Assembly (NCBI GenBank): GCA_947503625.1
Contig: CANNEK010000001.1
Coordinates: 924,152-988,151, forward strand
DNA length: 64,000 nt
Reading direction: 5' to 3'
From: an uncultured Kordiimonas sp.
GTDB lineage: Bacteria; Pseudomonadota; Alphaproteobacteria; Sphingomonadales; Kordiimonadaceae
Positions 43,528 to 51,685 of this stretch are shown piece by piece (positions within the stretch are counted from its first letter, which is position 1; every line of letters starts with the position of its first letter). Below the pieces are notes generated by a model, which was given only the letters and a program-made list of their open reading frames with translations, ran no database searches and was not told where the DNA came from. A program made the position numbers and the translations under genes.

Positions 43528-46500
43528 CTATTCTTCGCCCGCCAGCAGTGAAGCATTACCGCCAGCGGCTGTCGTATCGATACAGACATGTCGCTCCAGA
43601 TGACACCAGCGCGCCATCTCGCGTGTTGCCAGCACAGGTAAAATCGGGCCTTCGCGGGCGGCAAGCGCGCGCCGTGTGGCGCTAAGGTCTGCTTCGTCGC
43701 TCCATAGCGCAACGGCGGCAAAGCCCTCCAGCTGCTCCAGCACCTGCCGTGGAAGATACCCGTCCATCTCATCCGGCCCCACTGCACCCGGAACAACGAC
43801 AAGAGTTGAGCACCCTTCATCTGCGGCTATAGCCGCCTGCATCGCCGCCTCTTCAGGTGTTGGCCCCATGCACAACACAAGGCCGCGCGCATAGGTGGAA
43901 AGTTCGTTCTTTTCACCGGTGGGTCCGGGCAGGCTTAGAACTTCCTGTGGTTCAGGCTTCGGTAAAACCACTCGATTAATGGCCTTTTGCACATCTTTGA
44001 CCGACAACGCCTCGCCAGCAACATGCGGTGAAGAGGGCAGTATCTCGCGGGCGAACCGCAACAGGTATTTTGGTCCGCCAGCTTTCGGCCCGGTGCCCGA
44101 AAGACCTTCGCCGCCAAAGGGCTGAGACCCGACTACAGCGCCAATCTGGTTCCGGTTCACATAAAAATTTCCAACCCTGATCCGTTTTTTCACATGATCG
44201 ACGCGATCGTTGATCCGGGTGTGGAGGCCAAAGGTCAGCCCGTAACCGCTGTTGTTGATCGCATCAATAACATCTTCAATCTCGCCCGCCCTGAACCGTG
44301 CCACGTGCAACACGGGCCCGAACACCTCTCGTTCCAGCTCTTCAATACCATTGACGGATATCACTGTAGGGTTGACGAAATGGCCGCTCTGCGGAACAGC
44401 CAGTTGTTTCAGAACCCGGGCTTCTTTTTTCGCTGCTTCGATATAGGTATTGATTGAAGACTGCGCCGTTCGGTCAATCACGGGGCCAATATCGGTTTCG
44501 ATGTTCCAGGGCATTCCAAAGCTCAACTCGTCCATCGCGCCGTAGAGCATCTCCAGCATTTCGTCCGCCACATCCTCCTGGACATACAGCATCCTAAGTG
44601 CAGAACACCGCTGCCCTGCCGACTGAAATGCGGACGCAACAATATCCCTCACTGCCTGTTCAGCAAGCGCCGTGGAGTCGACAATCATTGCGTTAAGGCC
44701 GCCGGTTTCTGCAATAAGCGGGGCCTGCGGTGCAAGGTGTTCTGCCATTGCCCTGTTGATGCTTTGGGCCGTCGCCGTCGAACCAGTAAAACAAACCCCG
44801 TCAATTCGCCTGTCACTCACCAGTGCAGCACCAACCCTAGCACCCGGGCCCGGCACCAGTTGCAAAGCCGAAGTTGGCACACCAGCTTCATGCATCAGCC
44901 GAACCGCTACTGCTGCAATGAGCGGGGTGGTTTCCGCCGGTTTTGCCAAAACGCCATTGCCGGCAGCAAGAGCCGCCGCAACCTGACCAGTGAAGATTGC
45001 CAGTGGAAAATTCCATGGTGAAATACAGGTAAACAGACCACACGGCTTCAACCCTGCATGGCCCTCGGCTTCCGCTGCATAGTAGCGCAGGAAGTCCACG
45101 GCTTCCCGAAGTTCTGCAACGGCATCCTGCGGGGTTTTACCTGCTTCACGGGCAAGAAGCGCGAACAACTCGCCGCTGTTCGCCTCGAAATGATCCGCTG
45201 CCCGGCGCAGGATGTCGGCACGAGCGTCAACGCCAACATCCCAGGGTTCAGCACAATCCAGTGCTGCAGCAAGAGATTTTTCACCGGCGTCAATCACCGT
45301 ACCGACAGTGTCACTCGGATCCGCAGGATTGACTATTTTTTGCCCGGTCTCAGTGTCTTCAGCAGAAAGGGTCGTCGGCGACGCCTGCCACTGTGTTCTC
45401 GCGAACCGTTGCCGCTCGTTTTGATAGGTTGCCAGATCACGTTCGTTAAGCAGGTCCCATCCTTTGGAGTTCGCGCGCCTCGCGCCGTAAAGAGCATGAG
45501 GTTCAATAATCCGGGGGCCTCCGGCGTCGCTGGCCACCAGTGTCTCGAATGGGTCAGCCGCAACTTCTTCCGCAGGCACCGTTTCATCGACGACCTGATT
45601 AACGAAAGAAGAATTCGCACCATTTTCAAGCAACCTTCGCACCAGATAGGCAAGCAAATCCTTGTGCGCACCAACAGGCGCATATATGCGACACCGGCAA
45701 TTTTCCTGATCCATAACAGTATTCAACAACGTTTCGCCCATACCGTGCAGGCGCTGAAACTCGAAAGGCTTGTCATTGCCCGCCAGCTCAAGGATGGAGG
45801 CTGCCGTATGCGCATTGTGGGTGGCAAACTGCGGGTAAATACGGTCCCCCAGATCGAATAATAATTTTGCACAACAGATATAGGAAACGTCAGTGGCAGC
45901 CTTGCGGGTGAAAACCGGGAAGTCCTCGACGCCGTCCACGTGTGCCCGCTTGATTTCCGTATCCCAATAGGCGCCTTTCACCAACCGCACCATCACTTTG
46001 CGGTCATGAGTTTCCGCAAGAGTGTAAAGCCACTGAATAACTGCAGCCGCCCGCTTGCCGTAAGCCTGTATGACCACACCAAATCCGTCCCAGCCTGCCA
46101 GATCGGGGTCAGCCAACAGTGTTTCAATAATATCCAGCGAAATATCCAGGCGGTCCGCCTCCTCCGCGTCAATATTCAGGCCCATGTGCGCTTGCTTGGC
46201 GGCAAGGGCGAGTTTTTTTACCCTTGGCACCATCTCGCGCATCACCCGGTCACGCTGCTTCAGTTCATAGCGCGGGTGAAGCGCGGACAATTTAATCGAG
46301 ATACCCGGGTTGTCACGCGCATCCGTACCCTTGCAAAGACCAGACAGGCAGGAAATGGCATCGCCATAGGCAAGATAATAGGCATAGGCATCCGCTGCGG
46401 TCATCGCCGCTTCGCCCAACATGTCGTATGAAAAACTGAAACCGCGTTTTTGTGCCGGTTTGCTTTGTTCAACAGCTTCTTCAATCGTGCGCCCGAGCAC

Positions 46501-47022
46501 AAATTGCTTACCCAAAAACTTCATCGATTGCGCGATGGCAGCTCGAATGACAGGCTCTCCAAGTCGTTTCACCGCCCCCTGAAGAATGGATATAACGCCC
46601 GCTGGCGGCGCGGGATCCAGCACCTTGCCAACCAGTGACAAGGCAAATGTGGATGCGTTGACAATTGTGGATGCTGAATCGCCGGAGTGTTCTTCCCAGT
46701 TGGAGCGAACAATCTTGTCTTCGATCAGGGCATCTACCGTCTCGGTATCCGGCACTCGCAGAAGTGCCTCAGCCAAACACATCAACGCGACGCCTTCATC
46801 GGTGGACAGACCATACTCGGACAGGAACGCTTCCATCAGGCTAACGTCCTTTTCGGCTCTAAGGGACTGCACCAGACCGACAGCCCTGGCTTTGATATAG
46901 CCCCGGGTCTCATCATCTGGCGCAAGGTCTGCTGTCAGCGCATTGAGCACAACATCCTCAGGGGCACGATGCCGCTGGCGAATTTGAGCTCTCAGTTCGG
47001 ATAATGAATTTGGCCTGGACAT
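43528..47022 (-). CDS. putA: Bifunctional proline dehydrogenase / L-glutamate gamma-semialdehyde dehydrogenase PutA
   Basis: An 1164-residue enzyme oxidising proline to glutamate. I start at ATG 47022 (MSRPNSLSELRAQIRQRHR) after GAGAGGA. There is no N-terminal ribbon-helix-helix, so unlike the E. coli protein it is not a self-repressor. The FAD-dependent PRODH barrel has MVRLVKGAYWDTEIKRA and YAPVGAHKDLLAYLVRRLLENGANSSFV; the dehydrogenase part has FISPWNFPL-like segment, FTGSTATAQ and the catalytic C806 in GQRCSALR. A C-terminal extension of about 150 residues follows. The divergent Lrp-type gene is the probable activator. Confidence 0.95.
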   Translation of the reverse strand: MSRPNSLSELRAQIRQRHRAPEDVVLNALTADLAPDDETRGYIKARAVGLVQSLRAEKDVSLMEAFLSEYGLSTDEGVALMCLAEALLRVPDTETVDALIEDKIVRSNWEEHSGDSASTIVNASTFALSLVGKVLDPAPPAGVISILQGAVKRLGEPVIRAAIAQSMKFLGKQFVLGRTIEEAVEQSKPAQKRGFSFSYDMLGEAAMTAADAYAYYLAYGDAISCLSGLCKGTDARDNPGISIKLSALHPRYELKQRDRVMREMVPRVKKLALAAKQAHMGLNIDAEEADRLDISLDIIETLLADPDLAGWDGFGVVIQAYGKRAAAVIQWLYTLAETHDRKVMVRLVKGAYWDTEIKRAHVDGVEDFPVFTRKAATDVSYICCAKLLFDLGDRIYPQFATHNAHTAASILELAGNDKPFEFQRLHGMGETLLNTVMDQENCRCRIYAPVGAHKDLLAYLVRRLLENGANSSFVNQVVDETVPAEEVAADPFETLVASDAGGPRIIEPHALYGARRANSKGWDLLNERDLATYQNERQRFARTQWQASPTTLSAEDTETGQKIVNPADPSDTVGTVIDAGEKSLAAALDCAEPWDVGVDARADILRRAADHFEANSGELFALLAREAGKTPQDAVAELREAVDFLRYYAAEAEGHAGLKPCGLFTCISPWNFPLAIFTGQVAAALAAGNGVLAKPAETTPLIAAVAVRLMHEAGVPTSALQLVPGPGARVGAALVSDRRIDGVCFTGSTATAQSINRAMAEHLAPQAPLIAETGGLNAMIVDSTALAEQAVRDIVASAFQSAGQRCSALRMLYVQEDVADEMLEMLYGAMDELSFGMPWNIETDIGPVIDRTAQSSINTYIEAAKKEARVLKQLAVPQSGHFVNPTVISVNGIEELEREVFGPVLHVARFRAGEIEDVIDAINNSGYGLTFGLHTRINDRVDHVKKRIRVGNFYVNRNQIGAVVGSQPFGGEGLSGTGPKAGGPKYLLRFAREILPSSPHVAGEALSVKDVQKAINRVVLPKPEPQEVLSLPGPTGEKNELSTYARGLVLCMGPTPEEAAMQAAIAADEGCSTLVVVPGAVGPDEMDGYLPRQVLEQLEGFAAVALWSDEADLSATRRALAAREGPILPVLATREMARWCHLERHVCIDTTAAGGNASLLAGEE

Positions 47023-47146
47023 GGAAAATCCTCTCATCGATCAAGGAGACGGCAGTCTACAGCCGCTATAAAGGTCTTTTTTCCTGTATTTTGATTTCAG
47101 GTGGCTATACTCCTCTTATTTACACATTTATGAGGGACATTATCTC

Positions 47147-47620
47147 TTGAAATTATCTGAAAACAGCACAATTGACCTTATTGACCGTAAAATGTTGCGG
47201 TTACTCAGTGCTGATGGCCGCATGTCCATCACGGAACTTGCCGATAAAGTCGGCCTTTCCAAAAGCCCCTGTCAGGTACGACTGAAACGATTGCAACGCG
47301 ATGGATACATTTTAGGATTCCGTGCTGTGCTGAACGATGCCAAACTGGGGCGCGAGCATGTTGCCTTCACAGAGGTCAAGCTCGTCAACACATCCGAAAA
47401 GGCGCTTGCGGCCTTCAATAAAGCGGTTCTCAATATCCCGGAGATTGAGCAGTGTCACATGATCGCCGGGTCATTCGACTATCTTCTAAAGGTTCGCACC
47501 AGAGATATTGTGGCTTACAGAACCGTACTTGGGGAACACATTTCCAACCTGCCCAACGTTTCGCACACTTCCACGTTCGTGGCCATGCAGTCGGTAAAAG
47601 AAAATGGTTATGAGGATTGA
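47147..47620 (+). CDS. Lrp/AsnC-family regulator, probable PutA activator
   Basis: A 157-residue regulator with an N-terminal helix-turn-helix (ITELADKVGLSKSPCQVRLKRL, residues 27-48) and a C-terminal RAM effector domain (GSFDYLLKVRTRDIVAYRTVLGEH). It opens at TTG 47147, preceded by GAGGGA. The divergent arrangement with putA across 124 bases is the classical PutR arrangement of alphaproteobacteria, where proline triggers putA activation. The nearby amino acid permease may be a further target (inference). Confidence 0.9.
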   Translation: MKLSENSTIDLIDRKMLRLLSADGRMSITELADKVGLSKSPCQVRLKRLQRDGYILGFRAVLNDAKLGREHVAFTEVKLVNTSEKALAAFNKAVLNIPEIEQCHMIAGSFDYLLKVRTRDIVAYRTVLGEHISNLPNVSHTSTFVAMQSVKENGYED

Positions 47621-47688
47621 ACAAAGCCGTCAATCACCCTAGCTTTATCAGGGCCGTTTGGTCTGGCGATGTTTTGGGGAACACTTAC

Positions 47689-49032
47689 ATGAAACTGCTC
47701 ACGTATCTGTCGATAGTCCTGGGTTTATCTACCATAGCCACAGCCGTGGAAACTGTTGAATATCCAGACGTGCTTTCAATGCAGCAACGTGCCGCCAATC
47801 AGGATGCCTGGCTTAAGACACGGCTGGATACGGTTGTCCCCAACCTGATGCGGGCACGCGGCGTTGATATGTGGATTTTGATCGCCCGCGAATACAATGA
47901 AGACCCGGTTGTCAAAACCATGCTGCCGGCAACATGGCTTTCCGCCCGCCGCCGCACAATTCTGATGTTTTTCGATAACGGTGAAACCGTCGAACGACTG
48001 GCAGTTAGCCGCTATGCGGTTGGCGACTTTTTTCAGGCTGCCTGGAACCCTGAAGAACAACCGGACCAGTGGGCCAGGCTTTCAGAGCTGATTTCTGCCC
48101 GGAACCCGAATAAAATTGCGCTTAATGTATCGGACACTTTCGCCCTTGCTGACGGATTGACCCAAAGCCAGCACACCGGGTTGATGAACGCCTTGAGCCC
48201 GGACCTTAAGGAAAGGATCATATACGACCCTGCCATGGCTATCGGCTGGCTGGAGCGGCGCATCCCTGAAGAAATGGCAATTTATCCTCAGATTGTCGGG
48301 CTGGCACATGCCATTATTAGCGAAGGCTTCTCGTCAAATGTTATCAAACCCGGCACCACTACAACAGCTGACGTTATGTGGTGGTTCCGTGACAAAATTC
48401 GCCAAAAAGGCGTTGTGGCCTGGTTCCATCCAACGGTATCGATCCAGCGCCAGACGCTGGACCAGCGTGGCCAGAAGATGACCGAGTTGTTTGATCCGTC
48501 AAGCGACAGTGTGATCCGCAAGGGTGACCTCATTCACGTGGACTTTGGCATCACTTATATGGGCCTGAACACAGATACCCAGCATCATGGATATGTTCTG
48601 AAGGATGATGAGACCGACGCGCCGACTGGCATTAGAAATGCCCTCAAAACCGGGAACCGGCTACAAGACATCCTGACAGACAATTATCAAACCGGCACAA
48701 GCGGTGACGAAGTGCTTGCGGCCAGCCGCGCACAAGCTATTGCGGAAGGCATCGAGCCCAGCATATATACGCACCCCATTGGCTATCATGGGCACGGCGC
48801 AGGCGCGACAATTGGCTTGTGGGACCAGCAAGGCGGCGTTGCAGGGCGCGGTGGCTATCCGGTTGTGGACCAAACAGCCTGGTCTATCGAGCTTTCAGCC
48901 ATCGTGCCGATCCCCGAGTGGGGTGGTCAGAAGGTCCGTATCATGCTTGAGGAAGACGCCTTCTTTGACGGCAACACAGTTACCTACATTGACGGAAGAC
49001 AAACAAAACTGCATTTGATTGGCAACCAGTAA
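47689..49032 (+). CDS. Exported M24-family metallopeptidase (Xaa-Pro dipeptidase-like)
   Basis: A 447-residue pita-bread-fold peptidase. ATG 47689 after TTGGGGA gives a signal peptide MKLLTYLSIVLGLSTIATAV; an in-frame start at 47617 would bury it. The dinuclear metal site is complete: Asp in IHVDFGITY, Asp in NTDTQHHG, His in YTHPIGYHGHGAG, Glu in SIELSAIV and Glu in IMLEEDAFF. M24 peptidases of this shape cut Xaa-Pro or related dipeptides. Placed next to PutA and its regulator, it may release proline from peptides in the periplasm (inference). Confidence 0.88.
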   Translation: MKLLTYLSIVLGLSTIATAVETVEYPDVLSMQQRAANQDAWLKTRLDTVVPNLMRARGVDMWILIAREYNEDPVVKTMLPATWLSARRRTILMFFDNGETVERLAVSRYAVGDFFQAAWNPEEQPDQWARLSELISARNPNKIALNVSDTFALADGLTQSQHTGLMNALSPDLKERIIYDPAMAIGWLERRIPEEMAIYPQIVGLAHAIISEGFSSNVIKPGTTTTADVMWWFRDKIRQKGVVAWFHPTVSIQRQTLDQRGQKMTELFDPSSDSVIRKGDLIHVDFGITYMGLNTDTQHHGYVLKDDETDAPTGIRNALKTGNRLQDILTDNYQTGTSGDEVLAASRAQAIAEGIEPSIYTHPIGYHGHGAGATIGLWDQQGGVAGRGGYPVVDQTAWSIELSAIVPIPEWGGQKVRIMLEEDAFFDGNTVTYIDGRQTKLHLIGNQ

Positions 49033-49075
49033 TCGTTGCCACCTTTTTATTGCTATTGCTTTGGGGAGCACTGCA

Positions 49076-49129
49076 ATGTCGATACCTATTGCTATTTCTA
49101 TCTGGACGCCTTCTCGATGGAGTTCCTGA
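49076..49129 (+). CDS. Possible 17-residue leader peptide overlapping the next gene
   Basis: A short frame MSIPIAISIWTPSRWSS with a strong GGGGAGCA site 6 bases before its ATG. Its stop (49127-49129) lies 10 bases beyond the ATG of the asparagine-synthase-like gene at 49117, which has no ribosome site of its own. The best reading is a leader that couples translation of the next gene; a frameshifted true N-terminus is the alternative. Confidence 0.4.
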   Translation: MSIPIAISIWTPSRWSS

Positions 49130-51039
49130 TCGCCCGGTTGGCGACCAAGGAACAAGCATACGCGCTGACGAAAGAAAAAAAGTGGCCGCAACTTGATAAG
49201 GTTTCCGGGAGCTATACAGCCTTCAGTGTAGGCAACTTCTTTTTCCTGTTGCCGCAATCCGCCTACCGTGGATCAGGCTCAAAACTGATTCTGTTTGATG
49301 GTCATGCCACCATAGCCGACAAGGCGTTGAGTGCGGCATATAGAGATGAGAAAAACGCAGAAATACTGGAAGACTATCTTCACGATGAAATTCACGGGCG
49401 AATAACCCCCCAGGCTGTAAGCGGCGTGTTCTGCGCTGGCGAAGTCCTTCCCGAAACTGGTGAATTTTCACTCCATCTCGACCCCTTGTCACAGTACAAT
49501 CTTTTGTACGTCGACCACCAAAAAATTAAAATCGTCAGCAACAATATATATTGCATTGAAAAGGCCATGAAGATGGCCGGCCTGGCAACAACACGCTCAA
49601 TTCTCAATGCGGCATGGGAAGCTGCGGTTGGCGGTTGCGGGCACCTGACAACGGGCCTGGAAGAAGCGACCTTGACGCCGCCAGACCATTTTGTCACAGG
49701 CAATGCGCGGCGTAATCAATTTGGCTGGTTGAAAAGAAATCGGCTGGCGACCAGAGACGCCCCTCCGGCATCAGAGACAGCAAAATCCATCGCGTCTTCG
49801 CTTGAAGCAATTCACAATACATTTGGTAGACATGATATAGTTTATGATTTGACAGGCGGAATTGACAGCCGGGTCGTTCTTGGCGGGTCACGACACTCCG
49901 GGCAGCGGCAGCAAGTTTTTTTTAACAACAGAAACAGCGCAGATTATGACACTATCATACCGAATTTGATCGCTCAAAAATATGCCCTGAGGCGCGCTGA
50001 TTTTCCCACAAATTTTAACGGCGAGACTGTCACTCGCCAGCAATTGGCCCGGCGCGCGGTTTTTAGACAGCAAGGACTGACAACTGCATATAGTTACTCC
50101 CTTGGTTGCTACAAACTGAGTGACATTTGTCGCATCCGTGGCGGAGTTGGCGAGATTATGCGATCAGTATACTTGCCTCATGAACCCCGAAGCATAAAAG
50201 GGAAACTGAAGAAACTTCACGCAATCTATTGCCTGAAGACGATGGCCTCACGCATTGCGGCCTTCAAGAGCTCCCCATCCCGGCACGGCGCGCTGCAGAC
50301 AAACCTTTCCAGCATAGCATCGCTTTTCAGCCAGAGAGTTGGTCCCAGAGCGCCCCTTTTCACAAAGGATTTTAAAAACAGCCTCTATGACAAAACCCTG
50401 ACGACACTGGAACAACTGGCTCAACTGGGCATAACTGAAGACAACCTGCTAAATGGCTTGTATTTGACGAGCAGATCAAGACGGCACTTTGGGTATACAT
50501 CCCAAATGTTCAACCATATTCTGCCGTCATTTGAGCCTTTGGCCAATATTAACCTGTGGCACTATGCCAACTCGCACAGTTCTGCTCAGCGGAGAAACGG
50601 CGACGTCATTTTTAATCTTTTAAAAATTATGGACGAAGATTTGTTGAGTGTTCCACTTCAAGCTCCGGAACTGGCCAAAAGCTCGCTCGACTTTAACCTG
50701 TTCGATCGTTCCTCCGACTGGAATACTCCTACCCCTTCTGAGTTTCGGACAAAACAGTGTGAAGGCCCTATAGTTGCGGACTGTAATTCGCCCAATCCGT
50801 ATATGGGCCATGGTGCAGTCATGTTTCCCAATATCAATCTGTTTTTCGAACTGCTTTTCTCTTTAGATTCAAATCATTCTGTCTGGAATACAATAGATAA
50901 AAAGCACTTTGAAAGGCTATACGCCTCGGCTGATACCGAACGAGTGATGACGTCAAGCGAATCTTATTTGAGACTGTTTTACGGCCTGATCTGGATACAC
51001 AAATTGGAGGAGGCAACCCCGGTGTCTGGCGTCTGCTAA
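49117..51039 (+). CDS. Asparagine-synthase-like protein with intact PP-loop but no N-terminal cysteine
   Basis: A 640-residue protein. The C-terminal synthase half has the ATP-pyrophosphatase loop DLTGGIDSR at residues 244-252. The N-terminal half keeps the outline of a class II glutamine amidotransferase, but the catalytic Cys2 is absent (it begins MEFLIARL), so it cannot use glutamine in the standard way. ATG 49117 has no ribosome site; a leader ORF overlaps it. Such proteins ligate or amidate carboxylates, sometimes in surface polysaccharide or peptide modification. Codon and base composition look more AT-rich than in the M24 gene before it. It follows that gene in the same direction by 84 bases. 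Confidence 0.72.
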   Translation: MEFLIARLATKEQAYALTKEKKWPQLDKVSGSYTAFSVGNFFFLLPQSAYRGSGSKLILFDGHATIADKALSAAYRDEKNAEILEDYLHDEIHGRITPQAVSGVFCAGEVLPETGEFSLHLDPLSQYNLLYVDHQKIKIVSNNIYCIEKAMKMAGLATTRSILNAAWEAAVGGCGHLTTGLEEATLTPPDHFVTGNARRNQFGWLKRNRLATRDAPPASETAKSIASSLEAIHNTFGRHDIVYDLTGGIDSRVVLGGSRHSGQRQQVFFNNRNSADYDTIIPNLIAQKYALRRADFPTNFNGETVTRQQLARRAVFRQQGLTTAYSYSLGCYKLSDICRIRGGVGEIMRSVYLPHEPRSIKGKLKKLHAIYCLKTMASRIAAFKSSPSRHGALQTNLSSIASLFSQRVGPRAPLFTKDFKNSLYDKTLTTLEQLAQLGITEDNLLNGLYLTSRSRRHFGYTSQMFNHILPSFEPLANINLWHYANSHSSAQRRNGDVIFNLLKIMDEDLLSVPLQAPELAKSSLDFNLFDRSSDWNTPTPSEFRTKQCEGPIVADCNSPNPYMGHGAVMFPNINLFFELLFSLDSNHSVWNTIDKKHFERLYASADTERVMTSSESYLRLFYGLIWIHKLEEATPVSGVC

Positions 51040-51067
51040 CATCGACGCTCTGGATAGATGGGCACGC

Positions 51068-51685
51068 CTAAATGACCTTGGCTTCCAGCGCAACCTGTTC
51101 CTCTTCACTGAGCTTGATGGGTTTCACAATCGGGCGCATGGTGTCCTTGTCAAAGAAAGGCTTCCAGGATTTTCCGCCCCGGACCCGCCACCACATCAGC
51201 ATGATGAACAGACGCAGCAGCATGAAAAAGTTCTTCACCCGAGCACCCATGGGGTTGGGGGTTGGGGGATTGACGTGCCCGCGCGGCGGTCCAAACAATC
51301 GTACCACTTCATCCGATGTGCCCTTGTGCCCCAAGCAGATCGGCAGCATACCCAGAAACGGCATGCCGCCTTCGCGGAAACTGTTACCAAGCGGCGTTTT
51401 GCAACAACTTGTATACCACCGGAGTGGTCCTTTGGGCGTAACACTCATGCAGGCGACATGCCCGATACCTTCGGTTATCTCAAATATCGCCGGATTGATC
51501 TGCACAATGTTGGAGCCACCCTCGGCGTCCAGCATATCATCAGTACGACCGAGATAATGCGCATACGACTGACAGCCCTTGCAGCTACATACAACATGGT
51601 TGGAGTTTGAAGCTGACAGATTGCGGGCCATCCCCTTCACGTTGCCACACGCACATGAGATTGGGGCATCTTTCGCCATGGTCAT
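51068..51685 (-). CDS. DUF6151/GFA-like zinc-binding protein
   Basis: A 205-residue protein with the cysteine pattern of the Mss4/glutathione-dependent formaldehyde-activating fold: CACG near residue 11, CSCKGCQSY near 33-41 and SCCKTPLGNS near 93-102. A hydrophobic stretch FFMLLRLFIMLMWW lies near residues 152-165, so it may be membrane associated. The specific function is unknown. Its ATG overlaps the stop of the acylase gene as ATGA, so they are translationally coupled. Confidence 0.75.
   Translation of the reverse strand: MTMAKDAPISCACGNVKGMARNLSASNSNHVVCSCKGCQSYAHYLGRTDDMLDAEGGSNIVQINPAIFEITEGIGHVACMSVTPKGPLRWYTSCCKTPLGNSFREGGMPFLGMLPICLGHKGTSDEVVRLFGPPRGHVNPPTPNPMGARVKNFFMLLRLFIMLMWWRVRGGKSWKPFFDKDTMRPIVKPIKLSEEEQVALEAKVI

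Noticed and set aside
43461-43820. A second short minus-strand gene at the end of putA
   Set aside because: It lies in another frame within the C-terminal coding region of putA and is a shadow; no ribosome site or domain supports it.
47689-51039. Lasso-peptide gene cluster (M24 peptidase, 17-codon ORF, asparagine-synthase-like protein)
   Set aside because: The peptide has no leader-core layout with a Gly/Asp macrolactam pair, and no transglutaminase-like B protein or RRE domain is present; the M24 peptidase carries a signal peptide.
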